A model generated the notes under the pieces. That model was not told the origin of the DNA. It saw only the letters and a program-made list of their open reading frames with translations, and did no database searches. Positions 8,448-16,071 of a stretch of DNA of 37,318 bases are shown in pieces; the stretch's first letter is position 1, and each line of letters begins with the position of its first letter. The DNA comes from an uncultured Alistipes sp. (GTDB taxonomy: Bacteria > Bacteroidota > Bacteroidia > Bacteroidales > Rikenellaceae), in NCBI GenBank assembly GCA_947573795.1, contig CANPHE010000024.1:1-37318 (forward strand), read 5' to 3'. A program made the translations under genes and the position numbers.

Positions 8448-9119
8448 ATGGAACACATAAAGCAGGATTTCTTCACGGCAAACGGGGAAGGAATCAAAAT
8501 CATGACGATTACGGAGTTCGCCCAGTATATTCTCCGTATGGAAGGCCGGGAATGCCTTGAGTTGTATGCCGGAGTGAACCAGCAGACAAAGGAGTGCACC
8601 CAACCGCTCTCTGTCAAAAAAGAACAGTGGGATGGTACGCCTTTTTACCTGCTCGGCGGACACGGACGGGAAGTCCGTACCATCAATTTTGCGGATCGCC
8701 CGAAAGAGGAGTTCGAAACGACCTGCTATGATGCTCTGGACAGCTGCGACGCTGTAGGGAGCATCGGAGTGGTTGTATCAAGGCTTCGGGAATTATCTTC
8801 TGAAGAACTGCATAAGCGGATTACGGAAGAAATGAGGATAGGCTGTAAATACCTGCTGGTTTATCGCAGCGAGGAGGAGATGACGGACGCACTCGATGGC
8901 AAGATATACGCTATCAGTGACGCGGACGGGAGATTCCTTTGCGATATCTTCCAGCCGGAGTACATCCAACTGGAAAACGAGGGCGACATCGTGGACACCG
9001 TATCCGTTTCGGATATGCATTTCCATTCCGACTGGGCAATCGCCAATCCGGGAGTACGCGATAAGGTGCTATCCGCGCGCGTGGCAATTGTATATACCCA
9101 TGAAACGACCGCCGTATGA
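8448..9119 (+). CDS. Hypothetical protein
   Basis: A 223-residue soluble acidic protein with no recognised motif. The ATG at 8448 is preceded by AAAAGGA, a usable ribosome site, and the gene is the first after the terminator at 8349-8382. An in-frame ATG at residue 19 (MTITEFAQYIL) could also serve. The last codons overlap the next gene by 4 bases (ATGA). No clean TAnnTTTG box is present in the 65-base gap; TTTTACCCTTTG near 8400 is one base off, so readthrough from upstream remains possible. Confidence 0.65.
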   Translation: MEHIKQDFFTANGEGIKIMTITEFAQYILRMEGRECLELYAGVNQQTKECTQPLSVKKEQWDGTPFYLLGGHGREVRTINFADRPKEEFETTCYDALDSCDAVGSIGVVVSRLRELSSEELHKRITEEMRIGCKYLLVYRSEEEMTDALDGKIYAISDADGRFLCDIFQPEYIQLENEGDIVDTVSVSDMHFHSDWAIANPGVRDKVLSARVAIVYTHETTAV

Positions 9120-9463
9120 TAGAAATCGGTAAAAGAATAGAAACATCGGAAGGCGTGGCCTACGAACTGGAATATGGCGGGGAAGGAAACATCTACAAGA
9201 ACGAGGATGCTTTTCTCAACCGTCCCGACGAGGTATGCTACGTGCCCGAATACGCGGCGGAAGGCTGCGAGGGGTGGCGCGTCCCGCAAAACGAGGACTG
9301 CTTCACGCATAACACCCTGCTTGCCTTGTGCAAGGGCAATGAGGAGGTGTGCTGGGATCTGTTTTACAGTCTTGAATGGACATTCCCGACCACCTTGCTG
9401 GAAGAATGGGAGACAAACGGTTGCCTCGATGACATCGAGAGCTGGTATGACGATAACGATTAA
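9116..9463 (+). CDS. Small acidic hypothetical protein
   Basis: A 115-residue, very acidic protein (C-terminus ends DIESWYDDND). It contains six Cys and several Trp, but no clear zinc motif. It starts within the preceding stop (ATGA overlap), implying translational coupling, and is followed by a 17-base gap. I do not recognise the family. Highly acidic small proteins on mobile elements are sometimes DNA mimics or anti-restriction factors; nothing specific supports that here. Confidence 0.6.
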   Translation: MIEIGKRIETSEGVAYELEYGGEGNIYKNEDAFLNRPDEVCYVPEYAAEGCEGWRVPQNEDCFTHNTLLALCKGNEEVCWDLFYSLEWTFPTTLLEEWETNGCLDDIESWYDDND

Positions 9464-9480
9464 ATGAAGCACGGCACATC

Positions 9481-9786
9481 ATGGATAAGAAATACAGAAT
9501 TACATACTCGGGTAAAATCACGAGCAAGACCCCGAACTACATACTGAGCCTGCGTGCACATCTGAAAGGCGTCTTTCCTGAAACGGAACGGTACGGCGAA
9601 GAAGAGTTCGACCGCATTCTTCACTGCATCGGTTCATTCATTAACGACTTTCACTTCAAAGTGCGTAACTCCAGCTATCGGGGCAGCATACTGAAAAGGG
9701 TCATTCAGAATAACAGCCTGAAAGTATTCAATCTGGGAGATGAGAAAGTGATGTTGACCATCTCCTTCACTCCGCTGGGAACATAA
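9481..9786 (+). CDS. Small basic hypothetical protein
   Basis: A 101-residue basic protein opening with a beta-strand-like segment (KKYRITYSGKI) and ending in a hydrophobic strand (VMLTISFTPLG). There is no signal peptide, membrane helix or known motif. It is co-directional, 17 bases after the previous stop and 30 before the next start. Confidence 0.58.
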   Translation: MDKKYRITYSGKITSKTPNYILSLRAHLKGVFPETERYGEEEFDRILHCIGSFINDFHFKVRNSSYRGSILKRVIQNNSLKVFNLGDEKVMLTISFTPLGT

Positions 9787-9816
9787 AACCATCCGACAAA
9801 TAAACAAAGAGAAGAT

Positions 9817-10335
9817 ATGAAGAGAATCGAAGATTTGCAATCCGCCGTCCGCAATATCCTTGTGAACAACGGTCTCACAGAACTTTCTTTGGGAGAGCCC
9901 GACGAGCTGAATGATCCCACCTACATTATCTGGTACGACAGACATTGTGAGCCTAACGACGATCCGGTATCGAAGGTTCTTCTTGAAGAGACAGGCATTG
10001 CCGTTGAAGTCCAAGCACGCAGTTTCGGTAGTACGATAACTATTTACGACTACGATATCGACCGTATCGAGTGGTGGGAAGGTATATGTGCCAACCTGCT
10101 GGAAGTCCTCGAACGCGACGGTCGTCGTCGCTGCCCTGTTTGTGGCAAGCCGCTTAAGGGAACCCGGAAGTATTGCAGCGTCGAATGCCGCAAAATCATG
10201 ATGCCCGAACTGACGGTGGAACAGGTCGTGGAGAAAGCCAACCGAAATATCCGTGAACTGGCAGGATTGGTTGCCGGAAAGGACAAGGCATACCGAAAAC
10301 AGCTGATAGAGAAATATATCATCGGTCTGTCATAG
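9817..10335 (+). CDS. Hypothetical protein with zinc-knuckle motif
   Basis: A 172-residue protein. The N-terminal ~100 residues are an alpha/beta region with aromatic residues (YIIWYDRHCEP, IEWWEGICANLLEVL). A zinc knuckle follows: C106-x2-C109 and C120-x3-C124 (CPVCGKPLKG ... KYCSVEC), the form found in many small DNA-associated and toxin-antitoxin proteins. A helical basic tail ends the protein. A preceding AGAGAAGAT stretch may be the ribosome site. A short 6-8 bp stem overlaps the stop codon. Confidence 0.65.
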   Translation: MKRIEDLQSAVRNILVNNGLTELSLGEPDELNDPTYIIWYDRHCEPNDDPVSKVLLEETGIAVEVQARSFGSTITIYDYDIDRIEWWEGICANLLEVLERDGRRRCPVCGKPLKGTRKYCSVECRKIMMPELTVEQVVEKANRNIRELAGLVAGKDKAYRKQLIEKYIIGLS

Positions 10336-10366
10336 ACCGGTATTGTTATACCTGAAAAATGTAAAT

Positions 10367-10546
10367 ATGGCAACAAGAACCATTTATCTGACCGTACGTC
10401 TCGACATTGACAACCCGAAGGTCGAGGAAATAACGGACGAAGACATTGATGATATCGTCAGTGAGATAGACTACGAATTCAAGAACTACGAGGATTATGC
10501 AATCGAGACGGAAATCTGCGGACGAAACGACGAGAGTGGTCTTTAG
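10367..10546 (+). CDS. Small acidic hypothetical protein
   Basis: A 59-residue acidic protein (MATRTIYLTVRLDIDNPKVE...). The ATG at 10367 was preferred to the in-frame upstream start at 10343 because it gives the better-looking N-terminus, a beta-strand opening. Acidic residues dominate the centre (EEITDEDIDDIVSEIDYEF). No family recognised. Its end overlaps or abuts the next gene depending on that gene's start. Confidence 0.5.
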   Translation: MATRTIYLTVRLDIDNPKVEEITDEDIDDIVSEIDYEFKNYEDYAIETEICGRNDESGL

Positions 10547-10811
10547 ACGCTACTCCGATGGGCAAATCATAGCCCTCTTTCCCGATGTCCCGTGGAGCGG
10601 GAGATGGGGCGAGGTCGCGTCTTACATGCATATCGGTCAGCACGGCGCAGCGGATTACAGCCATGTGGTGACAACGACCAAACCGGCGTCGGAAAAGGAG
10701 TACACCGGACTATTGAATGAATTGAGACGGGTCGGTTATAATCATATCAAAGTTATAAAACGGGCAAAATTGAGAAAAGATGACGGAAGAAAGTCTAAGA
10801 AAAATACTTGA
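10536..10811 (+). CDS. Small basic hypothetical protein
   Basis: A 91-residue protein if started at the GTG at 10536 (VVFRRYSDGQIIALFPDVPW); an ATG at 10497 adds 13 low-complexity residues but overlaps the previous gene by 50 bases. The sequence matches the style of small Bacteroidales mobile-element proteins with a conserved core of FRR...DG.IIALFPD.PW and HIGQHGAADY. The C-terminus is strongly basic (KKNT after KDDGRKS). It overlaps the next gene by 32 bases. Function unknown. Confidence 0.6.
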   Translation: MVFRRYSDGQIIALFPDVPWSGRWGEVASYMHIGQHGAADYSHVVTTTKPASEKEYTGLLNELRRVGYNHIKVIKRAKLRKDDGRKSKKNT

Positions 10812-11028
10812 CGTTAACCCCGACGACGAAAACATCCGCCGCTGCGACTACTGTGGCAAGCCCATGAGAAAGGGGTATTACCTCGGCGGCGAGTACGCCT
10901 GCTCCGATGAGTGCGCACTGGCTCTTTACCACGGAGACAAGGCGCAGATGGAAGAGGACCTGAGCCATGCCGAAGAAGAGGACGGCGAATGCTGCTGGAC
11001 CGAATGGGAATCTTTTTACATCAATTAG
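10780..11028 (+). CDS. Small zinc-knuckle hypothetical protein
   Basis: An 82-residue protein whose centre is a treble-clef-like zinc motif: C22-x2-C25 and C41-x3-C45 (RCDYCGKPMRKGYYLGG ... YACSDEC). The tail is very acidic with a CC pair. It overlaps the preceding gene by 32 bases in another frame, as expected for tight packing on a mobile element. Similar short proteins occur on Bacteroidales conjugative elements, as I recall, with no assigned role. Confidence 0.65.
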   Translation: MTEESLRKILDVNPDDENIRRCDYCGKPMRKGYYLGGEYACSDECALALYHGDKAQMEEDLSHAEEEDGECCWTEWESFYIN

Positions 11029-11065
11029 AGCCATCTGCCCAACAACAAGAAAATCAAAAAAGAGT

Positions 11066-11254
11066 ATGAAGAATAACTACAATGTAAAAACCATTCTCGA
11101 ATCCCTGAAAGAGGATGTAGAGAGCGGGAAAATATCCATTCGTGAAGCCGCTGTCGAACTTCATAAGGCCGGCTGGACGAATTTCATCGACATCGATGCC
11201 ACGAGGAAACTGTTGAAGTTCCCGCATAATAGCAGGAAACATTCAAAACGATAA
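11066..11254 (+). CDS. Small hypothetical protein
   Basis: A 62-residue protein starting at the ATG at 11066 (preceded by AAAAGAG); the longer frame from 10967 would lie inside the previous gene. It is predicted helical (YNVKTILESLKEDVESG, IREAAVELHKAG) with a basic C-terminus. No family recognised. It lies 7 bases before the next gene. Confidence 0.58.
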   Translation: MKNNYNVKTILESLKEDVESGKISIREAAVELHKAGWTNFIDIDATRKLLKFPHNSRKHSKR

Positions 11255-11261
11255 AGGACAT

Positions 11262-12074
11262 ATGATAAAGATAACCATGATTTTCGGCAAAGATGCCGTG
11301 CGAAAGTATGAAGAGAACAAAGAATTGCCTTCCGAAGAATGGCTATTGGACAACGGAGGTGTCGTAGACGAGAAAGAGTTCAAAACCGAGGCGGAGTACA
11401 ACGCCTATGTCGCAGGACTGAATGACGGCGACGGCTGGACTGATTACCAGATCATACGTCATAATGACGAACCGAAAGAGACAGACACAAGACAGCCTCT
11501 CAACAAGCAGTTACGTGAGCTTACAAATACGTTTGTCGCAGAACTGAGCTGTCTGACACTCAGACCCGACGGGTGGTTGCCACATGTCGTCTATGTCGAA
11601 GAAGAAGGCGACTATCCGGTCTATACGATGTATAAATTGGAGGAAATCCGCAAGGACGGTTCATGCGTACTTTTCAATCCCCAAAGCGGCGAACGGTTCG
11701 ACAACCGTCATTTGTACGAGATCAACATCGACTGGCTCGATACCGTATTGAGGTGGTATTACGAGTGTTGTTCAATGCAGAGTGCCGAGCATGAACCAAC
11801 TTTCACCATATCGTCATTCCGTAAAAATGACATCGTGAAATTTACGGACAACGCCATAGAAATATTGCAACGTAGTTTCGGTGACGCAGTGGCTGATTCC
11901 CGTAAGGATATGATGTTACGGGTAGAATACAATAAACAGAATGAGGAAGGAACATGGGTTACAGGTGTGGTAGATTTACGAGAAGATGACACTCAGGAAT
12001 TTCTATCGTCCTATTTGCGTCATGCAGAAGTAACGGAGTTACAGGAATATGTCATAAACAATCTCGGACAATAA
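11262..12074 (+). CDS. Hypothetical protein
   Basis: A 270-residue soluble acidic protein. The N-terminal ~75 residues (KITMIFGKDAVRKYEENKE ... EFKTEAEYNAYVAGL) look like a small alpha/beta module common in Bacteroidales element proteins. The remainder contains LSCLTLRPDGWLPHVVYVEE and YEINIDWLDTVLRWYYE, but nothing nameable. Base composition of the second half is visibly more AT-rich than its neighbours, suggesting a composite origin. No signal peptide. Confidence 0.65.
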   Translation: MIKITMIFGKDAVRKYEENKELPSEEWLLDNGGVVDEKEFKTEAEYNAYVAGLNDGDGWTDYQIIRHNDEPKETDTRQPLNKQLRELTNTFVAELSCLTLRPDGWLPHVVYVEEEGDYPVYTMYKLEEIRKDGSCVLFNPQSGERFDNRHLYEINIDWLDTVLRWYYECCSMQSAEHEPTFTISSFRKNDIVKFTDNAIEILQRSFGDAVADSRKDMMLRVEYNKQNEEGTWVTGVVDLREDDTQEFLSSYLRHAEVTELQEYVINNLGQ

Positions 12075-12127
12075 TGTGAGCAGCGCATTATTCTTATCCT
12101 GAAACGAAAGACTCAAAAATTGTAGCT

Positions 12128-12454
12128 ATGCCTTTCAAAAGCGAGAAAATCATAATCTGCGGGACGCAATACGACCGTAGGCAGAAACTGACACCCGAAC
12201 AGCGAGCGGAGATATTTCGCCGTTATCATACGAACCGCATTAGCCAAAGACAACTGGCCCGAGAGTATAGTGTCAGTCGTCGGCTGATCTCCTTCATCGT
12301 AAACCCGGAGAATGAAGAACGGAACAAGGAACTGTTGCAAAAACGTAAGGCGGCAGGATTATATAAGCCGGATAAGAAAAAGTGGGCAACGACGATTCGG
12401 GAGCACCGCAGATACAAGCAACAACTCTACAAACAAAGACAAATAGAATTATGA
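12128..12454 (+). CDS. Phage-type helix-turn-helix DNA-binding protein
   Basis: A 108-residue basic protein. Residues ~20-57 form a clear helix-turn-helix of the Hin/resolvase or homeodomain-like type (LTPEQRAEIFRRYHTN, then ISQRQLAREYSVSRRLISFI). The following conserved-looking basic segment (NPENEERNKELLQKRKAAG ... HRRYKQQLYKQ) is shared by small HTH proteins of tailed phages and plasmids as I know them. It is likely a regulator or DNA-structure factor of the element. The last codons overlap the next gene (ATGA). Confidence 0.75.
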   Translation: MPFKSEKIIICGTQYDRRQKLTPEQRAEIFRRYHTNRISQRQLAREYSVSRRLISFIVNPENEERNKELLQKRKAAGLYKPDKKKWATTIREHRRYKQQLYKQRQIEL

Positions 12455-13236
12455 CACCAAGAGAACAGAACAACAACTTACGGGAATCGCTCATCGAGAG
12501 CATCAAGGCGGTCGTGTTATGCGGACCGCCTCAAGACTGGCTGCCGGTACGAATTGCGACGATCGACACCACGGAAACAGACTCGGAAGTCGAAAGAACC
12601 ATACCTGATGCCGGCATGCTGAACGAAATCTTCGGGACGGGGGAATGTTCAGTGACAACGAACTGTCTGGCAACAGAGGAACCGTACGGACTCTGTGAGA
12701 TGACAACGGAATCGCTAATCACAATCTGGGAGCGATATGTCTCACAGGCAAAATCGCAGAACCTTTGGTATGACCATGCTGTCTGCTATTTGCAGGCAAA
12801 GACCCGATGCACAATGGAAGAGGCTGCTGCATATGTGAAAGAAGGGTGGAAAATGGATATGCTCTTTACGGAAAATCTCGAAGAGTTCAAACGTCGCGGT
12901 CGCAAAGTAAACAGTAATTATGAAAATACAGATATGAGAACAGAAAACGAATTATTCGCAGAAGAGTTCGAAACAATGACCGTCAATGACGTGCCAGTAT
13001 TGTTTACACCGCTCAGAATCGACCGACGGTTGATTCCCGAGAACGTGTTCGCTTACGATATCCGCGAGTCGGACGACGGCGACAGGCTGGCTACAATCGA
13101 ACCGGCCGTTCGGGTGAATCACGCCGGCACCATTCTCTCCCGTAAAGAATTCCTGATGGAAGACTGGGGCGGAGTGGCGATTGAAGATTATAATTTTGAA
13201 GGAGATGAAATGACCTTGAAAAAATGGCTTGAATAA
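12451..13236 (+). CDS. Protein with C-terminal LPD28-like domain
   Basis: A 261-residue protein. The N-terminal ~160 residues are unrecognised. The last ~95 residues (TPLRIDRRLIPENVFAYDIR ... ATIEPAVRVNHAGTIL ... EGDEMTLKKWLE) fit the Large Polyvalent-protein-associated Domain 28 pattern, a small module found in polyvalent proteins of conjugative elements and phages and often encoded alone. An in-frame ATG at 12934 exactly precedes this module, so internal initiation or a recent fusion is possible. The start at 12451 overlaps the HTH gene's stop. The domain call is from memory of its motifs. Confidence 0.62.
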   Translation: MTPREQNNNLRESLIESIKAVVLCGPPQDWLPVRIATIDTTETDSEVERTIPDAGMLNEIFGTGECSVTTNCLATEEPYGLCEMTTESLITIWERYVSQAKSQNLWYDHAVCYLQAKTRCTMEEAAAYVKEGWKMDMLFTENLEEFKRRGRKVNSNYENTDMRTENELFAEEFETMTVNDVPVLFTPLRIDRRLIPENVFAYDIRESDDGDRLATIEPAVRVNHAGTILSRKEFLMEDWGGVAIEDYNFEGDEMTLKKWLE

Positions 13237-13256
13237 AATCAATAAAGATACAAACT

Positions 13257-13664
13257 ATGGACATTCAAAAACTGACAGAAAATTACCGAAAACGCTTCGA
13301 CGCGTTCTACGGGCAGGACGCCACGGAGAAATCCGGTAGGAAGAAAAAGAACAAACGACCGGAACGCCCGAATTATCTCAGCGAAGTGGTCCGTCCGGTG
13401 CTGGATGCGCTGGCAGACCTTATGCCCGAATACGGTTTCGCCAAGACCACGGACAAATATGCCATGTTCGGGGAATACTACCGCATCAAAGCAGGGATCG
13501 TCCTCATAGGCGGATTCTCCGTAGATGAGGATTTCGGGCTGATTTTCACACCTCTGTTTCATGGGGCACCGTGCGGAGAGGAGTTGAAGATAACCGATTC
13601 ACAGCAGCTGGTAGAAGAACTTCGGAAAGAGTTCGAAAAAAGGGAGGTAAAAATGAAAACGTAA
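13257..13664 (+). CDS. Hypothetical protein
   Basis: A 135-residue protein with a basic linker near the N-terminus (SGRKKKNKRPERPN) and an alpha/beta C-terminal part (YAMFGEYYRIKAGIVLIGGF). Not recognised. It follows the LPD28-like gene by 20 bases and is the last gene before a 155-base gap that carries a candidate promoter. Confidence 0.6.
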   Translation: MDIQKLTENYRKRFDAFYGQDATEKSGRKKKNKRPERPNYLSEVVRPVLDALADLMPEYGFAKTTDKYAMFGEYYRIKAGIVLIGGFSVDEDFGLIFTPLFHGAPCGEELKITDSQQLVEELRKEFEKREVKMKT

Positions 13665-13707
13665 GTAAAATTGTGTAGATAAAACGGATTTTATGCCGTA
13701 AAAATCA

Positions 13708-13715
13708 TATATTTG
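13708..13715 (+). promoter_or_regulatory. Candidate promoter -7 box before MutS-I-like gene
   Basis: TATATTTG matches the Bacteroidales -7 consensus TAnnTTTG. The -33 region has only a poor match. The site lies about 105 bases upstream of the MutS-I-like start codon, in the only sizeable gap of this stretch. Confidence 0.45.
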
Positions 13716-13819
13716 TTATTATAAAAACCTGTATATGTCATTTCGGCTGAAATCCCCGATATTGAATCGGATAAGAATACGCCGGATGTTTGGCATCGTA
13801 CATAACCCATCATATATTC

Positions 13820-14122
13820 ATGAAGAAAGAATCTCTAATCGAACGCGGGTACAAACAGATGAAAGAACGGTATGGAACGGAGGCCCTGATCTTCTTTCAT
13901 GTCGGTGAATATTATGAAACATACTCTGACGATGCACGAACGGTTGCCCGGACGACCGGCGTGTCGCTATTCAATATCACTGCGGTTCGGATTCCTGCCA
14001 CAAGGATTCTCGAAGCGGATATGGAAGCATGTCGTAACCGGTTGCTGGATGCGGGATACACGGTCTGTGTGTCCGATGTTCGGGGTACATCTGGCCGCCA
14101 TATAATAAAAGCAGATGAGTAA
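13820..14122 (+). CDS. Stand-alone MutS domain-I-like protein
   Basis: A 100-residue protein resembling the N-terminal mismatch-recognition domain of MutS and lacking all other MutS domains (no connector, lever, clamp or ATPase). Matching elements are the opening ERGYKQMKERYG, the strand and loop LIFFHVGEYYETYSDDAR (MutS: LLFYRMGDFYELFYDDAK), IPATRILEADMEACRNRLLDAGYTVCV and the closing acidic strand. The Phe-x-Glu mismatch wedge (F36/E38 in E. coli) would correspond to Tyr31 and Glu33. The ATG at 13820 was chosen from the domain boundary. It could bind DNA or act as an adaptor or decoy; this is inference. It overlaps the next gene by 8 bases. Confidence 0.75.
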   Translation: MKKESLIERGYKQMKERYGTEALIFFHVGEYYETYSDDARTVARTTGVSLFNITAVRIPATRILEADMEACRNRLLDAGYTVCVSDVRGTSGRHIIKADE

Positions 14123-14768
14123 TTTTCTCAGAAAAGCCGATGAATTCGTATTCATCGCTGCGATGATAGGTCCATGGGCTTTTATCGTCGCCATTGTCAT
14201 TATTGTCGGACTGATAAAGGGCTGTCTGCCCGACAAGGTAGATCCTATGGATAATGACATAAACAAAGCCCATGAGATTATCGAACACGTGATGGTTATG
14301 GACAGCACGTACAACGGATTCCGAGTGGTGTATGTCACCGAGAATGCCGTAACGGAAAAGCGATACAGGGAGATACGCTCTCGGCAGCATATCCGTGAGG
14401 GGTTTGAGCGTCTGAAACGCGAAGCACCAGTACATTTCGGCGGAAGTTTGAGAGATGTGGACATCTGTGAGTTTGCGCTGTACGCCCGCAACTTCCACAT
14501 CGATGACGATATCCGGATACACAACATTTTCATTGCCGGTCATAGGATGGATGATTACGTACAGCCCAACCCCAACCTGCCCGGGTGTGTCACGTCGATG
14601 AACTACGGCACCGAACAGGGCAACCAATACCTCAATGACCAAGATATCAATGTCTATATACCCAACGGCGGACGGCGTTACCGTTACTGGAAATGCCGAC
14701 ATCTGCTGCAAGTATCTGATACAGACGAGCGTTTCAGTCATTTTACTAAGGAGGAAAGACTCTATTGA
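14115..14768 (+). CDS. One-pass membrane protein, hypothetical
   Basis: A 217-residue protein with one strong membrane helix near the N-terminus (about residues 12-35, FIAAMIGPWAFIVAIVIIVGL, followed by IKGCLPDK). The rest is soluble with alpha/beta character and several Arg/Tyr-rich stretches (GGRRYRYWKCRHLLQ). It could be a membrane-anchored cytoplasmic or periplasmic protein. It starts within the MutS-I-like gene's end, so the two are probably translated together. Confidence 0.62.
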   Translation: MSNFLRKADEFVFIAAMIGPWAFIVAIVIIVGLIKGCLPDKVDPMDNDINKAHEIIEHVMVMDSTYNGFRVVYVTENAVTEKRYREIRSRQHIREGFERLKREAPVHFGGSLRDVDICEFALYARNFHIDDDIRIHNIFIAGHRMDDYVQPNPNLPGCVTSMNYGTEQGNQYLNDQDINVYIPNGGRRYRYWKCRHLLQVSDTDERFSHFTKEERLY

Positions 14769-14826
14769 AAACTGTCTTTCTCTGTATATATCGCCCGTAA
14801 ATAGTTGAAAATTAATAATAAAACGC

Positions 14827-14857
14827 TTTGTCAACACGCGTAATTGTCGTATATTTG
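14827..14857 (+). promoter_or_regulatory. Bacteroidales promoter for the RNase H operon
   Basis: TTTG at 14827-14830 and TATATTTG at 14850-14857 with a 19-base spacer fit the -33/-7 consensus closely. The expected start of transcription is near 14864, about 70 bases before the gene at 14932. Confidence 0.8.
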
Positions 14858-14931
14858 TACTCAACGTAATTGATCGATTAAACCAGATTGTTAATTGAAA
14901 CGTGATAGATTGAATATGAAGACAGCGTGAT

Positions 14932-15462
14932 ATGACATTAGAAAAATCGCAAATCAAATTTGCGAAGTCGGAGCGTACTGGCGAACTAATTGGGTTCGTC
15001 TCGCGGCACTCCAAAACACGTCAATTGAAAGGAGTCAGGGAAGACTCAAGATTCGGCAAACAGATTTGTGTCCTTTCGGAAGACCTGAAAGGAACAATCG
15101 AGCCCAATGTTCTTTATTCGGTAGAACTGAAGCCTATGCACAAGGCGAATGGATATGTGGTGGTTGACGCCACACCTGTTCAGTTCCCGGCAAAAGTAGA
15201 GAGCATAATCGTTCCCAAAGCATTGTATAAGGTGACTGTGACATTCGGCAACAAGACTGTCTATTTCGATCCCAAAGACGGTAAGAGCCCAATGAGCAAG
15301 ACTATCGACGGGGTTTTAGCCATTCTGAAAGAACGCAGGGATATCCGCAATCTGAAAGGTGTTATCGACGATTTTAACCGACAGGCACAAGCTCTGGTAC
15401 GCCGGTTCGAGATGGACGGGTTTATCTACATGGCGGGAAACAGACATTCTGGAGGAAAATGA
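14932..15462 (+). CDS. Hypothetical protein, first gene of RNase H operon
   Basis: A 176-residue basic protein. The first ~90 residues look like a beta-barrel fold (QICVLSEDLKGTIEPNVLYSVELKPM, GYVVVDATPVQFPAKVE), reminiscent of an OB-like fold, and the rest is helical. No family can be named. It is preceded by a consensus promoter and overlaps the RNase HI gene by 4 bases (ATGA), which suggests a functional partner for it. Confidence 0.65.
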   Translation: MTLEKSQIKFAKSERTGELIGFVSRHSKTRQLKGVREDSRFGKQICVLSEDLKGTIEPNVLYSVELKPMHKANGYVVVDATPVQFPAKVESIIVPKALYKVTVTFGNKTVYFDPKDGKSPMSKTIDGVLAILKERRDIRNLKGVIDDFNRQAQALVRRFEMDGFIYMAGNRHSGGK

Positions 15463-15857
15463 TGAAACGGCCTTTGTCGGGTATCGCGACCGATGGAGCT
15501 CATTCCACGAGGGAGAGATCGACAAGCTTCCGGGCAGTCGATCTCTCTTCTGGGAAAGAGCTGTTCCGCGAATCCATAGGAAATTGGACAAATAACATCG
15601 GTGAATTTCTCGGCATAGTCGCGGCTGTCAAATACATTCTTGAACATTCCGATATTCCACGGATCATCTACTCCGACAGCATTACAGCCATCACATGGTA
15701 TCTAAACCGCCGGACTGCTTCATCACGCCATTGTCCAGCACTATTGAAAGCGGAAATCTTCCTCAAGGCGATGGAAGAGCGAATCAAAGATATCCGCATC
15801 GAACATTGGAACAACAAACTGTGGGGTGAAAATCCTGCGGATTTCGGGAACAAATAA
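15459..15857 (+). CDS. rnhA: Ribonuclease HI
   Basis: A 132-residue RNase H-fold protein that should cut the RNA strand of RNA-DNA hybrids. All four catalytic acids are visible: D12 (GIATDGA), E49 (TNNIGEFLGI), D73 (YSDSITAITW) and D128 (NPADFGN), corresponding to E. coli D10, E48, D70 and D134. The fold order is correct and the length is slightly shorter than E. coli RNase HI (155). On a mobile element it could serve plasmid or ICE replication by removing primers or R-loops. It starts 4 bases inside the preceding gene; a small gene follows after 10 bases. Confidence 0.85.
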   Translation: MMKRPLSGIATDGAHSTRERSTSFRAVDLSSGKELFRESIGNWTNNIGEFLGIVAAVKYILEHSDIPRIIYSDSITAITWYLNRRTASSRHCPALLKAEIFLKAMEERIKDIRIEHWNNKLWGENPADFGNK

Positions 15858-15867
15858 GTAACGAGGT

Positions 15868-16071
15868 ATGGCTAAACTGAAATCACAAGCACAGAAATAT
15901 GTAGAACTTAAGGAAGAGGATTATCTCAGGCTTATCGAAAACACCATCAAAATGGAAGCCTTGAAAATCGCGGGTATCGAAAAGATGCCCATATACAAAG
16001 CGATGGAACATATCCTCGAACACGAACATATCGACCTGCTCATCAAGCCCGTTTCAAGGAGATATTCCTGA
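15868..16071 (+). CDS. Small hypothetical protein, last gene of left accessory block
   Basis: A 67-residue basic, helical protein (KYVELKEEDYLRLIENTIKMEALKIAGIEKM...). No recognised family. It lies 10 bases after RNase HI, so it is in the same operon. A non-coding stretch and the start of core chromosome follow. Confidence 0.6.
   Translation: MAKLKSQAQKYVELKEEDYLRLIENTIKMEALKIAGIEKMPIYKAMEHILEHEHIDLLIKPVSRRYS

Noticed and set aside
10321..10341. Short hairpin across the stop codon of the gene ending at 10335
   Set aside because: Only 6-8 bp including terminal weak pairs, with no U-run; too weak to call a terminator.
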